NCBI GenBank assembly: GCA_028283825.1
Contig: JAPWJW010000001.1
Span: 930,001-994,000, forward strand
Direction of reading: 5' to 3'
DNA: 64,000 nucleotides
From: Azospirillaceae bacterium
Lineage (GTDB): Bacteria > Pseudomonadota > Alphaproteobacteria > Azospirillales > Azospirillaceae
Both the position numbers and the translations under genes were made by a program. Every line of letters begins with the position of its first letter. The first letter of the stretch is position 1. Below are positions 25,291 to 33,689 of this stretch, in pieces. The notes below the pieces were generated by a model. It was not told the DNA's origin and ran no database searches. It was given only the letters and a program-made list of their open reading frames with translations.

Positions 25291-27238
25291 AACCCTGGCG
25301 GATGACGACGGCGGTGCGGTGGACATCATCTTCGCCGCCATGCCCTGGGCCACCACCACCCGGCCCTCCATCGCGCTGGGCATCCTGGACCGGCTGTGTG
25401 ACGAGGCCGGGGTGCGCTGCCTGTCCCTTTTCCCCAACCTGGACATGGCGGCGCTGATCGGCCTGGACGCGGCCCGGCCCATGGCGGATGAACGCGCCCT
25501 CTATGGCCTGGGGGAGCATCTGTTCGCCGTCGACCTGTTCGGGCGCGAGGCGCTGGACAGCGACGGCTTCCTGGAACTGATGTGCCGGCTGCCCCTGCCG
25601 CCGCCTTATAACGACCTGGCCTATGTCCGCCGCCTGCGGGATGAGGTGGTGCCCGTCTTCCTGGATGGGGTCGCCGCCCGCATGCTGGCCAGCGGTGCCG
25701 CGGTCTACGGTTTCACCGCTACCTTCAACCAGGTGATGGCCAGCCTGGCGATGGCCCGGCGCATCAAGGCCGTCCGTCCGGACGCCGTCATCCTGGCCGG
25801 CGGCGCCTGCTTCGATGGCGAGATGGGGCAGGAATACCACCGCGCCCTGCCGCAGCTGCTGACCCATGTGTTCATGGGCGAGGCGGAGGAAAGCTTCCGC
25901 GAGTTCCTGGCGCGATGGAAGGCCGGCCAATCCACCGCCGGCATTCCCGGCGTCACTTATGTCGAGGACGGCGACCTGCGCCTGGTGTCGGGTCACGCGG
26001 TGGAGGACATGGACGCCAGCCCCATGCCCAACTACTTCCCCTTCTTCCAGGAAGTGGCGGCCATCCGCGCCCGCACCGGCATCGAACTGACGGTGGAGGC
26101 CCTGCCGTTCGAAGGGTCGCGCGGCTGCTGGTGGGGGCAGAAGAACCATTGCGTCTTCTGCGGCATCAACAAGGACCTGCTGGGCTTCCGCGAGAAATCG
26201 GTGGACCGGGTGGTGGATGAGATGCTGGTGCTGACCCACCTGCACGGCGTGCCCAAGCTGACGGCCACGGACTGGATCATCTCCCGCAAGTCGCGCACCG
26301 AGATCCTGGAACGCCTGCGCGGGCAGGACCTGGATATCGAGGTGTTCTATGAGACCCGGTCCGACCTGGCGAAGGATGAAATCCGCCTGCTGCGGGATTC
26401 CGGCGCGCTGCGGGTGCAGCCGGGCATCGAATCCTTCTCCACCCCCGTATTGAAGCTGATGCGCAAGGGCACCACCGGCATCCGCCAGATCCGTTTCCTG
26501 AAATGGGCGCGGGAGTACGGCGTGAAGGCCTCATACAACATCCTGTGCGGTTTCCCCGGCGATGCGCCGGACTGGTACCTGGAGATGGCGGACGTCATCG
26601 AACAGGTGCCCCATTTGCAGCCGCCCACCAGCAACGCCAACTTCGTGGAATTGCACCGCTTCAGCCCCTTGTTCATGCGGCCGAAGGATTTCGGCATCCA
26701 TGAGTATGAACTGCGGGTCGATTACCGCTTCAACTTCCCCCAGGGATTGGTCGACCCGCTGAAGGTCGGCTATTTCTTCGAATACCGGTCGGACATGATC
26801 GCCGACCCCACGCAGTACATCGACCGGGTGCGGGCGGTGATCCGGCCGTGGATCGAGAACTGGGAAGGCCGGCGGCTGCCCCGGTGCGACTACCTGATCG
26901 GGCCCGAATTCGTGCAGGTGCACGACGGCCGCCCGGTGGCGGGCGAATCCCCTGAGGCGCGCACCCTGATCCTGCGCGGCCTGGCCAAGGACGCCTTCCT
27001 GCTGCTGGACGACGTGCGCACCGACCATGAGCTGGCCACGCTGCTGGCGGCCAAGTATCCGCGCCAGGTCGCCGACGGCGTGCTGGCCCGGACGGTGGAG
27101 GAGTTCATCGCCAGCCGCCTGGTGCTGCGCGAGGGCAACATGCTGCTGGCCCTGCCCATCGCCATCAAGCCGCGCGGGACGCGCGACCTGGAAACCTATG
27201 TCGTCGGGGCCGCGCCGGCGGCCCTGGCGGCGGAATAG
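25274..27238 (+). CDS. B12-binding radical SAM enzyme (RiPP maturation C-methyltransferase type)
   Basis: 654 residues from an ATG behind GAGGAGGTGG. Residues about 15-215 form a cobalamin-binding-like domain (VYGFTATFNQVMASLAMA, ILAGGACFDG, MGEAEESF). The radical SAM motif is unusual: GCWWGQKNHCVFCG, a C-x7-C-x2-C with C285, C293 and C296. This is characteristic of the bacteriocin-maturation radical SAM family 1. Members methylate unactivated carbons or are otherwise tied to RiPP loci. A C-terminal region of about 200 residues follows (FRFNFPQG-like, ENWEGR). It is the strongest single reason to call this locus a RiPP cluster. Confidence 0.85.
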   Translation: MPVPTETLADDDGGAVDIIFAAMPWATTTRPSIALGILDRLCDEAGVRCLSLFPNLDMAALIGLDAARPMADERALYGLGEHLFAVDLFGREALDSDGFLELMCRLPLPPPYNDLAYVRRLRDEVVPVFLDGVAARMLASGAAVYGFTATFNQVMASLAMARRIKAVRPDAVILAGGACFDGEMGQEYHRALPQLLTHVFMGEAEESFREFLARWKAGQSTAGIPGVTYVEDGDLRLVSGHAVEDMDASPMPNYFPFFQEVAAIRARTGIELTVEALPFEGSRGCWWGQKNHCVFCGINKDLLGFREKSVDRVVDEMLVLTHLHGVPKLTATDWIISRKSRTEILERLRGQDLDIEVFYETRSDLAKDEIRLLRDSGALRVQPGIESFSTPVLKLMRKGTTGIRQIRFLKWAREYGVKASYNILCGFPGDAPDWYLEMADVIEQVPHLQPPTSNANFVELHRFSPLFMRPKDFGIHEYELRVDYRFNFPQGLVDPLKVGYFFEYRSDMIADPTQYIDRVRAVIRPWIENWEGRRLPRCDYLIGPEFVQVHDGRPVAGESPEARTLILRGLAKDAFLLLDDVRTDHELATLLAAKYPRQVADGVLARTVEEFIASRLVLREGNMLLALPIAIKPRGTRDLETYVVGAAPAALAAE

Positions 27239-27248
27239 GGGGTGCCCC

Positions 27249-28481
27249 ATGGCCGCCGCCGTCATGACCGGCCAGGCCAGCGCGGAGGCGTTCACCCGCT
27301 TCCAGCGCCTGGCCTGGACCAACCTGGTGTTCAGCGTGACGCGGCGCTGCCCCCTGCGCTGCGCCCACTGCGTCACCGCCAGCGCGCCGGACGCCGCCTT
27401 CCCCGTGCTGGACGTGGATGAGGCCGGGCGCTGGGCACCGGACTTGGCGGCGCTGGCGGCGCTGGGTCTGCGGACCGTCACCTTCACCGGCGGGGAACCG
27501 ACCCTGGCCCTGCATCCGGTGGCCACCCTGGCGCGGGCGGCGCGCGCTGCCGGCCTGCGCACGGCGGTGGTCACGTCCGGGTCCTGGGGGGCCAGCGCGC
27601 CCTTGACCGGCCGGGTGATCGGCCTGCTGGGGCCAGCGGTCGATGCCTGGGATTTCGGTTACGACGCCTATCACGCCCGCCACCTGGCCCTGCCGGCTTT
27701 CATCCGCGCGGTGGCGGCCGCCTGTGACACGGGGGCCGAGGTGGCCGTGCGGCTGTGCGAGGCCGACGCCGTCTCCACCCAGGCGGTCCTGGCGGCGCTG
27801 GAGGGGGCGTTGCCGACGGCGGTGACGGTCATCGTGCAGCCCACCCTCGCCGTTGGGCGGGGGGCGGACCTGGTGCCGGACGGGGTGCTTGAACCGGCCG
27901 GCGGCGACGGCCCGTTGGCGCCATGCCTGTCCACCGGTCCTTTCGTGCGGGAGGATGGCAGCGTCGGGCCCTGCTGCGCCGCCCTGGGATATGGCGCCCG
28001 CGGGCGTCACCCTTTGGAATATGGCGGTCCGGGTGGCCTGGTGGCGGCCTGGCGCCGGTGGCGGGCCGACCCGCTGTTGCGCTTGCTGCGCCTGGCGGGG
28101 TTCGCCCTGCCGTTGCGCTGGCTGGCGGAGGAAGGGTTGCTGGACCCGCAGGCGTTGGCCGGCGGCCATGTCTGTGAGGTTTGCCAGGGGCTGTGGGACG
28201 ATGATGGTCGCGTCGCGGCGATGTTGCGGCGGCGCGCGGAAGATCCGAAGCTGCTGGCATTGCTGGACGGGCTGGAGATCGCCCTGTTCGGCGCGGTGTG
28301 GTCGGAGACGGCGGCGGTTCCTCCGCCCCAGGGGGAAAACCGTGCAAGAGGCCTGTTTTGCCGAGGCGTGAGCCGTGTGACCAGACCCTGCTGCGCACCG
28401 TGGTGCGTGGCGAGGTTGCCGCCCCCGGGCCGCGCTATGCCCTGGCCCGCGCCATCGCCCGGCGGGATGGGGGGGCGCTGA
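27249..28481 (+). CDS. Radical SAM/SPASM-like peptide-modifying enzyme 3
   Basis: 410 residues from the ATG ten bases after the B12 enzyme stop. CPLRCAHC places the cluster Cys at 34, 38 and 41, then TFTGGEPTL. The C-terminal region has GSVGPCCAALG and CEVC as in its two paralogues. Homology-like sequence ends near residue 355; the last 55 or so residues (Arg/Pro-rich, CRGVSRVTRPCC) overlap the following gene in another frame and look like read-through. A lost upstream stop is possible. It presumably acts on the cluster's peptide. Confidence 0.8.
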   Translation: MAAAVMTGQASAEAFTRFQRLAWTNLVFSVTRRCPLRCAHCVTASAPDAAFPVLDVDEAGRWAPDLAALAALGLRTVTFTGGEPTLALHPVATLARAARAAGLRTAVVTSGSWGASAPLTGRVIGLLGPAVDAWDFGYDAYHARHLALPAFIRAVAAACDTGAEVAVRLCEADAVSTQAVLAALEGALPTAVTVIVQPTLAVGRGADLVPDGVLEPAGGDGPLAPCLSTGPFVREDGSVGPCCAALGYGARGRHPLEYGGPGGLVAAWRRWRADPLLRLLRLAGFALPLRWLAEEGLLDPQALAGGHVCEVCQGLWDDDGRVAAMLRRRAEDPKLLALLDGLEIALFGAVWSETAAVPPPQGENRARGLFCRGVSRVTRPCCAPWCVARLPPPGRAMPWPAPSPGGMGGR

Positions 28482-29482
28482 TCGCGGCGGCCCGGGACGA
28501 GGTCACCCGCCCCCTGATGCACCCCCTGGACCGCCTGCGCCTAGCGGAGGCGGTGGCGGAGCATGACCGCCCCCTGGCCGAACATGTGTTCCATGGGACC
28601 CGGCCTGCCTGGCCGCGCGCCGTCGCCGTCCGGTTCCAGGCCGCGCTGGCGCTGGCGGAATCGGGCACAGCCGTGGCGGATGGGGCGGTGGATTTGATGC
28701 CGGGCCAGGCCCTGCCGATTGTCGAGGCGACGGTGGACGGCCAGCGGGGCGTCTTCATCGTCGATACCGGCGCGCCGCACAGCGCGCTGTCGCGGCGCTG
28801 GTGCGTGGACCGGGGATTGGCCTGGAATGGCGCCGTGTCCCACCCCGTGGACGATGGCGCCGGCACGCGCATCCCGGCGGAGGCCGTGCGCCTGGGGCAT
28901 GTGGCGGCCGGCGGCCAGGCGCGGGACGTGCCGGCGGTGGTGTTCGACTTCCCCCCGGGTCTGGCGGTGGCCGGCATCCTGTCACCCCTGGACGTCTTCG
29001 GCGGCCGGCCGGTGCGGCTGGATTTGCGCGCGCGCCGGCTGGTGGTGGGCGAGGCCACGGGCGACGCCGGGGCCGGTTTGCCCTTCACGGCGCCGCTGCA
29101 TTGGCGGGGCGGCGTGCCGCTGGTGGCTGCCCGGGTGGCTGGCCGGCCGGGTTTCCTGATGGTCGACAGCGGCGCCGGCGGCGTCGTCCTGTGCCGGGCG
29201 TACGCGCGCATCTCGGGTTTGCACACGCCCCAGGCGACCACCACCATGTCGGCCGCCGGCGCCCTGGCGGTGGGGGTGGGTTTGCGGGCTGGCATCGCCG
29301 TTGGCGGCAGCGCCGAGGTTCAGGCCGATATCGCCTTGAAGCCCTGCCGCACCGTGGGGCCCGCGGCACCGGTTCTGGCACTGGACGGCCTGCTGGGTGT
29401 CGGTTGGCTGGGTGGCCGCATCCTGGACTTCAGCCGGGATCGTCTGTCGCTGGGCTTCGACGAAAGGGTGCCGGCAGCATAG
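28298..29482 (+). CDS. Cytoplasmic two-domain retropepsin-like aspartyl protease of the RiPP locus
   Basis: Up to 394 residues. The GTG used here overlaps the previous gene by 184 bases; a TTG at 28358 with AGAGG upstream is an alternative start. The first aspartyl motif is VDTGAPHSALS (D156 of the long form) and the second is VDSGAGGVVL (D290). Each is followed by retropepsin-like strands such as LDVFGGRPVRLDLRARRLVVG. Residues about 30-130 form a helical domain before the first half. There is no signal peptide, unlike the two exported paralogues at the left end. Leader removal from the modified peptide is the natural hypothesis. It converges with the NRPS operon, whose last stop is 72 bases away. 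Confidence 0.72.
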   Translation: MVGDGGGSSAPGGKPCKRPVLPRREPCDQTLLRTVVRGEVAAPGPRYALARAIARRDGGALIAAARDEVTRPLMHPLDRLRLAEAVAEHDRPLAEHVFHGTRPAWPRAVAVRFQAALALAESGTAVADGAVDLMPGQALPIVEATVDGQRGVFIVDTGAPHSALSRRWCVDRGLAWNGAVSHPVDDGAGTRIPAEAVRLGHVAAGGQARDVPAVVFDFPPGLAVAGILSPLDVFGGRPVRLDLRARRLVVGEATGDAGAGLPFTAPLHWRGGVPLVAARVAGRPGFLMVDSGAGGVVLCRAYARISGLHTPQATTTMSAAGALAVGVGLRAGIAVGGSAEVQADIALKPCRTVGPAAPVLALDGLLGVGWLGGRILDFSRDRLSLGFDERVPAA

Positions 29483-29554
29483 GGGAAACGGGAACGTCCG
29501 CCGCCATCATAGCGGCGCTTGAGGCCGGCGCGGGCATCGCGTGATCTTCCACCG

Positions 29555-29837
29555 TCAGCCGGCCGCCGCCACCAGGAAGGGCCGCAGGGCTGCGGCCAGG
29601 GCGGGGGCATGGGCTTCCGCCATCATGGTCACATGGTCGCCGCCGACGGGCACCACGGTGCAGGGCGGGTGGATCAACGCCTGCCAGCCGGGGTCGATTT
29701 GTGCGGCGCCGTTGGCGCGCAGCAACACCGTGGGTGCTGTCAGGGGGCCGGGTGTATGGCGTTGGCGGGCCCGCTGCTGGGCGCGGCCCACGTTCAGCAT
29801 GGCGCGCAGGATGGCGGCGTCATCCGGCAGGCCGGGG
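29555..29837 (-). pseudogene. Out-of-frame C-terminal part of the terminal thioesterase
   Basis: This frame encodes the missing end of the thioesterase: LPDDAAILRAMLNVGRAQQRA, then PTVLLRANGAAQ and GGDHVTMM, where GGDH carries the expected catalytic His. It is one base out of phase with the upstream NRPS frame. Deleting one G of the GGGG at 29834-29837 (plus strand) joins the two as AAGIPGLPDDAAIL. It has no start of its own. The shift is either a sequencing error, a recent mutation, or ribosomal slippage. Confidence 0.75.
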
Positions 29838-32800
29838 TATGCCCGCGGCGCGGAACGCCCGTGCCACCGCGACGATCTGGTCATCGGGAGGCAAGGTTGG
29901 CAGCGTCTCCCCCAACGGGATGGGCCGGCCGGTGAAGCGGGCGTAGGCATCGGCGGCCGCCTGCAGGGCCCGGCCCGTTTCCTCCCGCCCGTCGCCGTCG
30001 TCCCCGTCTTCGCGCGTTTCCGGATGGGGTGGCGCCGGGTCGAACAGGGCCAGCAGGGCGATTTCCTGCCCGTCGGCGGCCAGGCGCCGGGCCATTTCGC
30101 AGGCGACCAGGCCGCCGAAGGAATGCCCGCCCAGCAAATAGGGTCCCTGGGGCTGTACCTGGCGGATCAGCGCGATGTAGGCGTCGGCCATGGCCCCGAC
30201 CTCGTCCAGCGGGGTACCGCGCCCATCCAGGCCCGATGCTGGAATGGCATAGACGGAGAGGGGCGGCGCCAGGTGGCGGACCAACGGGACATAGTTGAAC
30301 ACGGTGCCGCCGCCGGTGTGCACCAGGAACAGCGCGCGTGGCGACGGGCCCGTCCACAGGCGCACCAGGCCGGGGTCCGGCGCCTCCGCCTGGCGGACGG
30401 TTGCCGCCAGGTGGGCGATGGTGGGGTTGGACAGCAAGGCGCCCAGCGGCACCTTGCGCTCCAGCGCCTGTTCCAGTCGCGTCAGCAGGCGCATGGCCAG
30501 CAGCGAATGCCCGCCCAGTTCGAAGAAGCTGTCGGTCACGCCCACCTGGTCGCATTCCAGCAGTTCGGCCCAGACCTGGGCGATGCGCAGTTCGATCGCA
30601 TCGCGCGGCGCCACGAAGGCGCGGCCGGCGGACCGGTCAGTGGCGGAGGGGGCGGGCAGGCGGGCCCGGTCCAGCTTGTGGTTGGCGGTCAGGGGCAGGG
30701 CCTCCAGGAATACGACAGACGTGGGCACCATGGCGGCCGGAAGGCGCTGGCGCAGATAGTCCTGTATGTCCCGGACGCCGGGGTTGGTGCCGCCGGCCGG
30801 CACGACATAGGCCACCAGCTGTGGCCCCGTGCGCTCCTCCTTGCGGGCCAGCACCGCGCAGGTGGCAACGTCGGGACTGGTCCGCAGACAGGCCGCGACC
30901 TCCGCCGGTTCCACCCGGGTCCCCATGATCTTCACCTGGTCGTCCATCCGGCCCAGGAACTCCAGTTGCCCGTCCGCCCTCATGGCGCCGCTGTCCCCCG
31001 TGAGGTACAGCCGGTCGTCCGGATCGATGGAGAAGGGGTTGGCGACAAAACGCTGCGCCGTCTCATCCGGCGCGTCCAGATAACCCAGGCTGCGGAAGGG
31101 GGTGCGCACCGCGATCTCGCCCGGTTCCCCCACGCCGCACAGGCGCCGGTCGCCCGTCAGCACCAGGATCTGGGTCTGGGGCAGCGGATGGCCCAAGGGC
31201 TGGATGCCGGCCAGGGGCGGTTCCGCCACCACGGCGCAGCACTTGGCCAAGGTGGTCTCCGTGGGGCCGTAGAGATTGACCACCCGGCTGGCCGGGAAAG
31301 CCCGTCGCCAACGTTCAACCAGGGAGGCGGCAAGCGGTTCGCCGGCGAAGAAGGCGCACCGTAGCGTGGAGGGAAGTTCCGGCTTTGCCGGCGGGGCGTC
31401 CGCCAGCCAGGCGTCGGCGATGGCCGGCACCGTGTGCAGGGTGGTGATGCCCGCCACCGCCAGCCAGACCGGCAGGTCCGGTCCCGCCACCGCCATGTCG
31501 GCCGGTGGCAGCACCAGTTCCGCGCCGGATGTCAGCGGCGTGAACACATCCCGCAACACCACGTCGAAGGAAAGGCCGGTCAGCTGGGCGCAACGGTCGC
31601 CGGGCCCGATGGCGAAAGCCTTCCGCTGCCAGTCCAGGAAATGCGCCAGTCCGCCGTGCGTGCCGCGCACCGCTTTGGGGGTGCCCGTGCTGCCGGAGGT
31701 GAAGAAAAGATAGGCGGGTTCGTCCAACCCTGCCGCCAACCCCGCCGCCCCGGTGGCCATGGCGGTGACCGGGGACGGAAACGGGGCCCCTGTTTCCTCC
31801 ACCGCGAGGATCGTCAGGTCCGGCACTTCCAACAGCCAGGCGTCCTCCCCCCTCTCGGGGCCCGCCCGCAGCAGTCGGCGGGCGCCGGCGCGTGTCAGCA
31901 TGGCCTGCTGGCGCTCCGGGGGCAGGTCCAGGCTCAGTGTCAGCAACACGCCACCGGCCCGCAGGACGGCCGCCATGGCGACGATCAGGGATGGGGAACG
32001 GGGTCCGCGCACCGCCACCACTTCCCCCTTGGCCAAACCGGAATCACGCAGCCTTGCGGTGATGGCGTCCATCCAGGCGACCATCGCGGCGTAGCTCAGG
32101 GTTTCCGTCCCCTGCCGCAGCGCCGGGGCATCGGGGGTCAGGGCGGCCCAGCGGGCGATGGTGTCCGGCACGCTTTCCTGGGGTGGGGCCGGAAGGGGGG
32201 CCGTGGTGTCGGGCGGCAGGGCCGCCGGTGCCGGCCGGCTGAGGTCGTAGGCGGCCAGGGGCCGCGCCGGATCTTGTGCCGACTGGGCCAGCAGGTGGGC
32301 CAGTTGCGCCAGCAGGATGCGCATGCGTTCCGCCGAATAGGCGGCGGCGCGGTAGACCAGGCGCAGTTCGGCCGTGCCCTCCCACTCCGTGACGTACAGG
32401 GTGGCGGCGAAGTCGGACCGCACGACTGCCGGCGGCTCGAACGCCGCCCGCAGCCCCGGCAATTCCAGCGTCCGGGGGGGGCTGGGCGTGAAGTTGAACA
32501 GGAGGTCGAACAGCGGGTGGGTGTCCGCCGCGCGGTCCGGCATCAGATCCCGCACCACCTGTTCGAACGGGACCTCGCCGTGTTCCAGCCCCTTCAGCAG
32601 CACCGCCTGCACCTCGGCGAGCGCCTCCCGGAAGGTGATGTCCGCCGTGAGCCGGACCCTCAGGGCCAGCGTGTTCAGGAACAGTCCGATCAGCGGTTCG
32701 CTTTCCATCCGGACGCGCCCCGCCACGGGGGTGCCGATGACCAGATCCTCCCGACCCGTCAGGCGCAGCAACAAGGCCAGGAAGGCGGTCAGCAGCACCG

Positions 32801-33689
32801 CATAGGGTGTGGTTCCGGCCGCCTTCGCCCGCGCACGCACCGCCTCCATCACGGCACGGTCCAGGGTCAGGGTCTGTACCGCGCCGGTGCGGTCACGCGG
32901 GTCGGCGCCGTGTGTCGCCTGGTCGGGACGCGGTGCCAGGGGGGGCGGCGCATCGGCCAGCTGCCGGCGCCAGTAGTCAAGGCTGGCCGCCAGCCCCCCC
33001 GCCGCCATGCGTCGGCGCTGCCATGCGGCAAGGTCGGCATAATCCAGCGCAAGGGCGGGCAGGGCCGGCGTTTCGCCCCGCACGTGCGCGGCATAGCCGG
33101 CCGCCAACTCCTCCAGCAGGATACCGATGGACAGCCCGTCGGACGCGATGTGGTGGTGGCTGAAGATCAGCAGGTGATCCTCCGCCGACAGGCGCACCAG
33201 GATAAGCCGCAGCAGCAGGTCACGGGCCAGGTCGAACCCCCGGGCCGCTTCCTCCCGGTAAATCCGGTCGCATTCCGTGCCCGCCGCCGCCGGGTCCAGG
33301 GATGACAGGTCGATCCGCCGGATGGGTACCGGGCCGGCGGGGTCCAGGGTCTGCGCCGGCTGCCCGCCTGGCGCGCTGAACCGCGCCCTGAGCGTGGCAT
33401 GGCGGGCGATGATGCCGTCGCAGGCGCGCGACAGGGCCTCGACGTTCAGCGTTCCGGTCAGCCGTAGCGCGCCGACGATGGCATGGGCGGGATCGGCGGG
33501 GGACAGCCTGTCCAGGAACCACTGCCTTTCCTGGGCGAAGGACAGGGGTGGTCCTTCGGGGCCGTCCGGGCCGCGCGGTCCCGGGGCGTCCACCGGTGGC
33601 GCCGGCCGGGCCGCCCCGGACAACTGACGCATCAACTGTTCGCGCAACGCCGGGGAAAGGTTGCGGAGGGCGGGAAGCAGGTCAGTCAT
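29820..33689 (-). CDS. NRPS module C-A-PCP with frameshifted thioesterase
   Basis: 1289 residues to the premature stop; the ATG overlaps the PKS stop by eight bases. The condensation domain covers about 40-470 with intact HHIASDG (H179, H180, D184). The adenylation domain covers about 500-980, with FTSGSTGTPKAV and YLTGDSG. My reading of its ten-residue code is DVRHFALLAK, loosely Ser/diaminopropionate-like but not a firm match. The carrier domain has [10 protein letters not shown]. The thioesterase has GGHSFGG with Ser1190 and then breaks at a G4 run (see 29555-29837). It is the last module of the line and would add the final residue and release the product. Confidence 0.9.
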   Translation of the reverse strand: MTDLLPALRNLSPALREQLMRQLSGAARPAPPVDAPGPRGPDGPEGPPLSFAQERQWFLDRLSPADPAHAIVGALRLTGTLNVEALSRACDGIIARHATLRARFSAPGGQPAQTLDPAGPVPIRRIDLSSLDPAAAGTECDRIYREEAARGFDLARDLLLRLILVRLSAEDHLLIFSHHHIASDGLSIGILLEELAAGYAAHVRGETPALPALALDYADLAAWQRRRMAAGGLAASLDYWRRQLADAPPPLAPRPDQATHGADPRDRTGAVQTLTLDRAVMEAVRARAKAAGTTPYAVLLTAFLALLLRLTGREDLVIGTPVAGRVRMESEPLIGLFLNTLALRVRLTADITFREALAEVQAVLLKGLEHGEVPFEQVVRDLMPDRAADTHPLFDLLFNFTPSPPRTLELPGLRAAFEPPAVVRSDFAATLYVTEWEGTAELRLVYRAAAYSAERMRILLAQLAHLLAQSAQDPARPLAAYDLSRPAPAALPPDTTAPLPAPPQESVPDTIARWAALTPDAPALRQGTETLSYAAMVAWMDAITARLRDSGLAKGEVVAVRGPRSPSLIVAMAAVLRAGGVLLTLSLDLPPERQQAMLTRAGARRLLRAGPERGEDAWLLEVPDLTILAVEETGAPFPSPVTAMATGAAGLAAGLDEPAYLFFTSGSTGTPKAVRGTHGGLAHFLDWQRKAFAIGPGDRCAQLTGLSFDVVLRDVFTPLTSGAELVLPPADMAVAGPDLPVWLAVAGITTLHTVPAIADAWLADAPPAKPELPSTLRCAFFAGEPLAASLVERWRRAFPASRVVNLYGPTETTLAKCCAVVAEPPLAGIQPLGHPLPQTQILVLTGDRRLCGVGEPGEIAVRTPFRSLGYLDAPDETAQRFVANPFSIDPDDRLYLTGDSGAMRADGQLEFLGRMDDQVKIMGTRVEPAEVAACLRTSPDVATCAVLARKEERTGPQLVAYVVPAGGTNPGVRDIQDYLRQRLPAAMVPTSVVFLEALPLTANHKLDRARLPAPSATDRSAGRAFVAPRDAIELRIAQVWAELLECDQVGVTDSFFELGGHSLLAMRLLTRLEQALERKVPLGALLSNPTIAHLAATVRQAEAPDPGLVRLWTGPSPRALFLVHTGGGTVFNYVPLVRHLAPPLSVYAIPASGLDGRGTPLDEVGAMADAYIALIRQVQPQGPYLLGGHSFGGLVACEMARRLAADGQEIALLALFDPAPPHPETREDGDDGDGREETGRALQAAADAYARFTGRPIPLGETLPTLPPDDQIVAVARAFRAAGIPRPAG

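Noticed and set aside
28300-28481. C-terminal 60 residues of radical SAM enzyme 3 as a functional domain
   Set aside because: The stretch is Arg/Pro-rich, differs from both paralogues, and overlaps the coding start of the protease in another frame.
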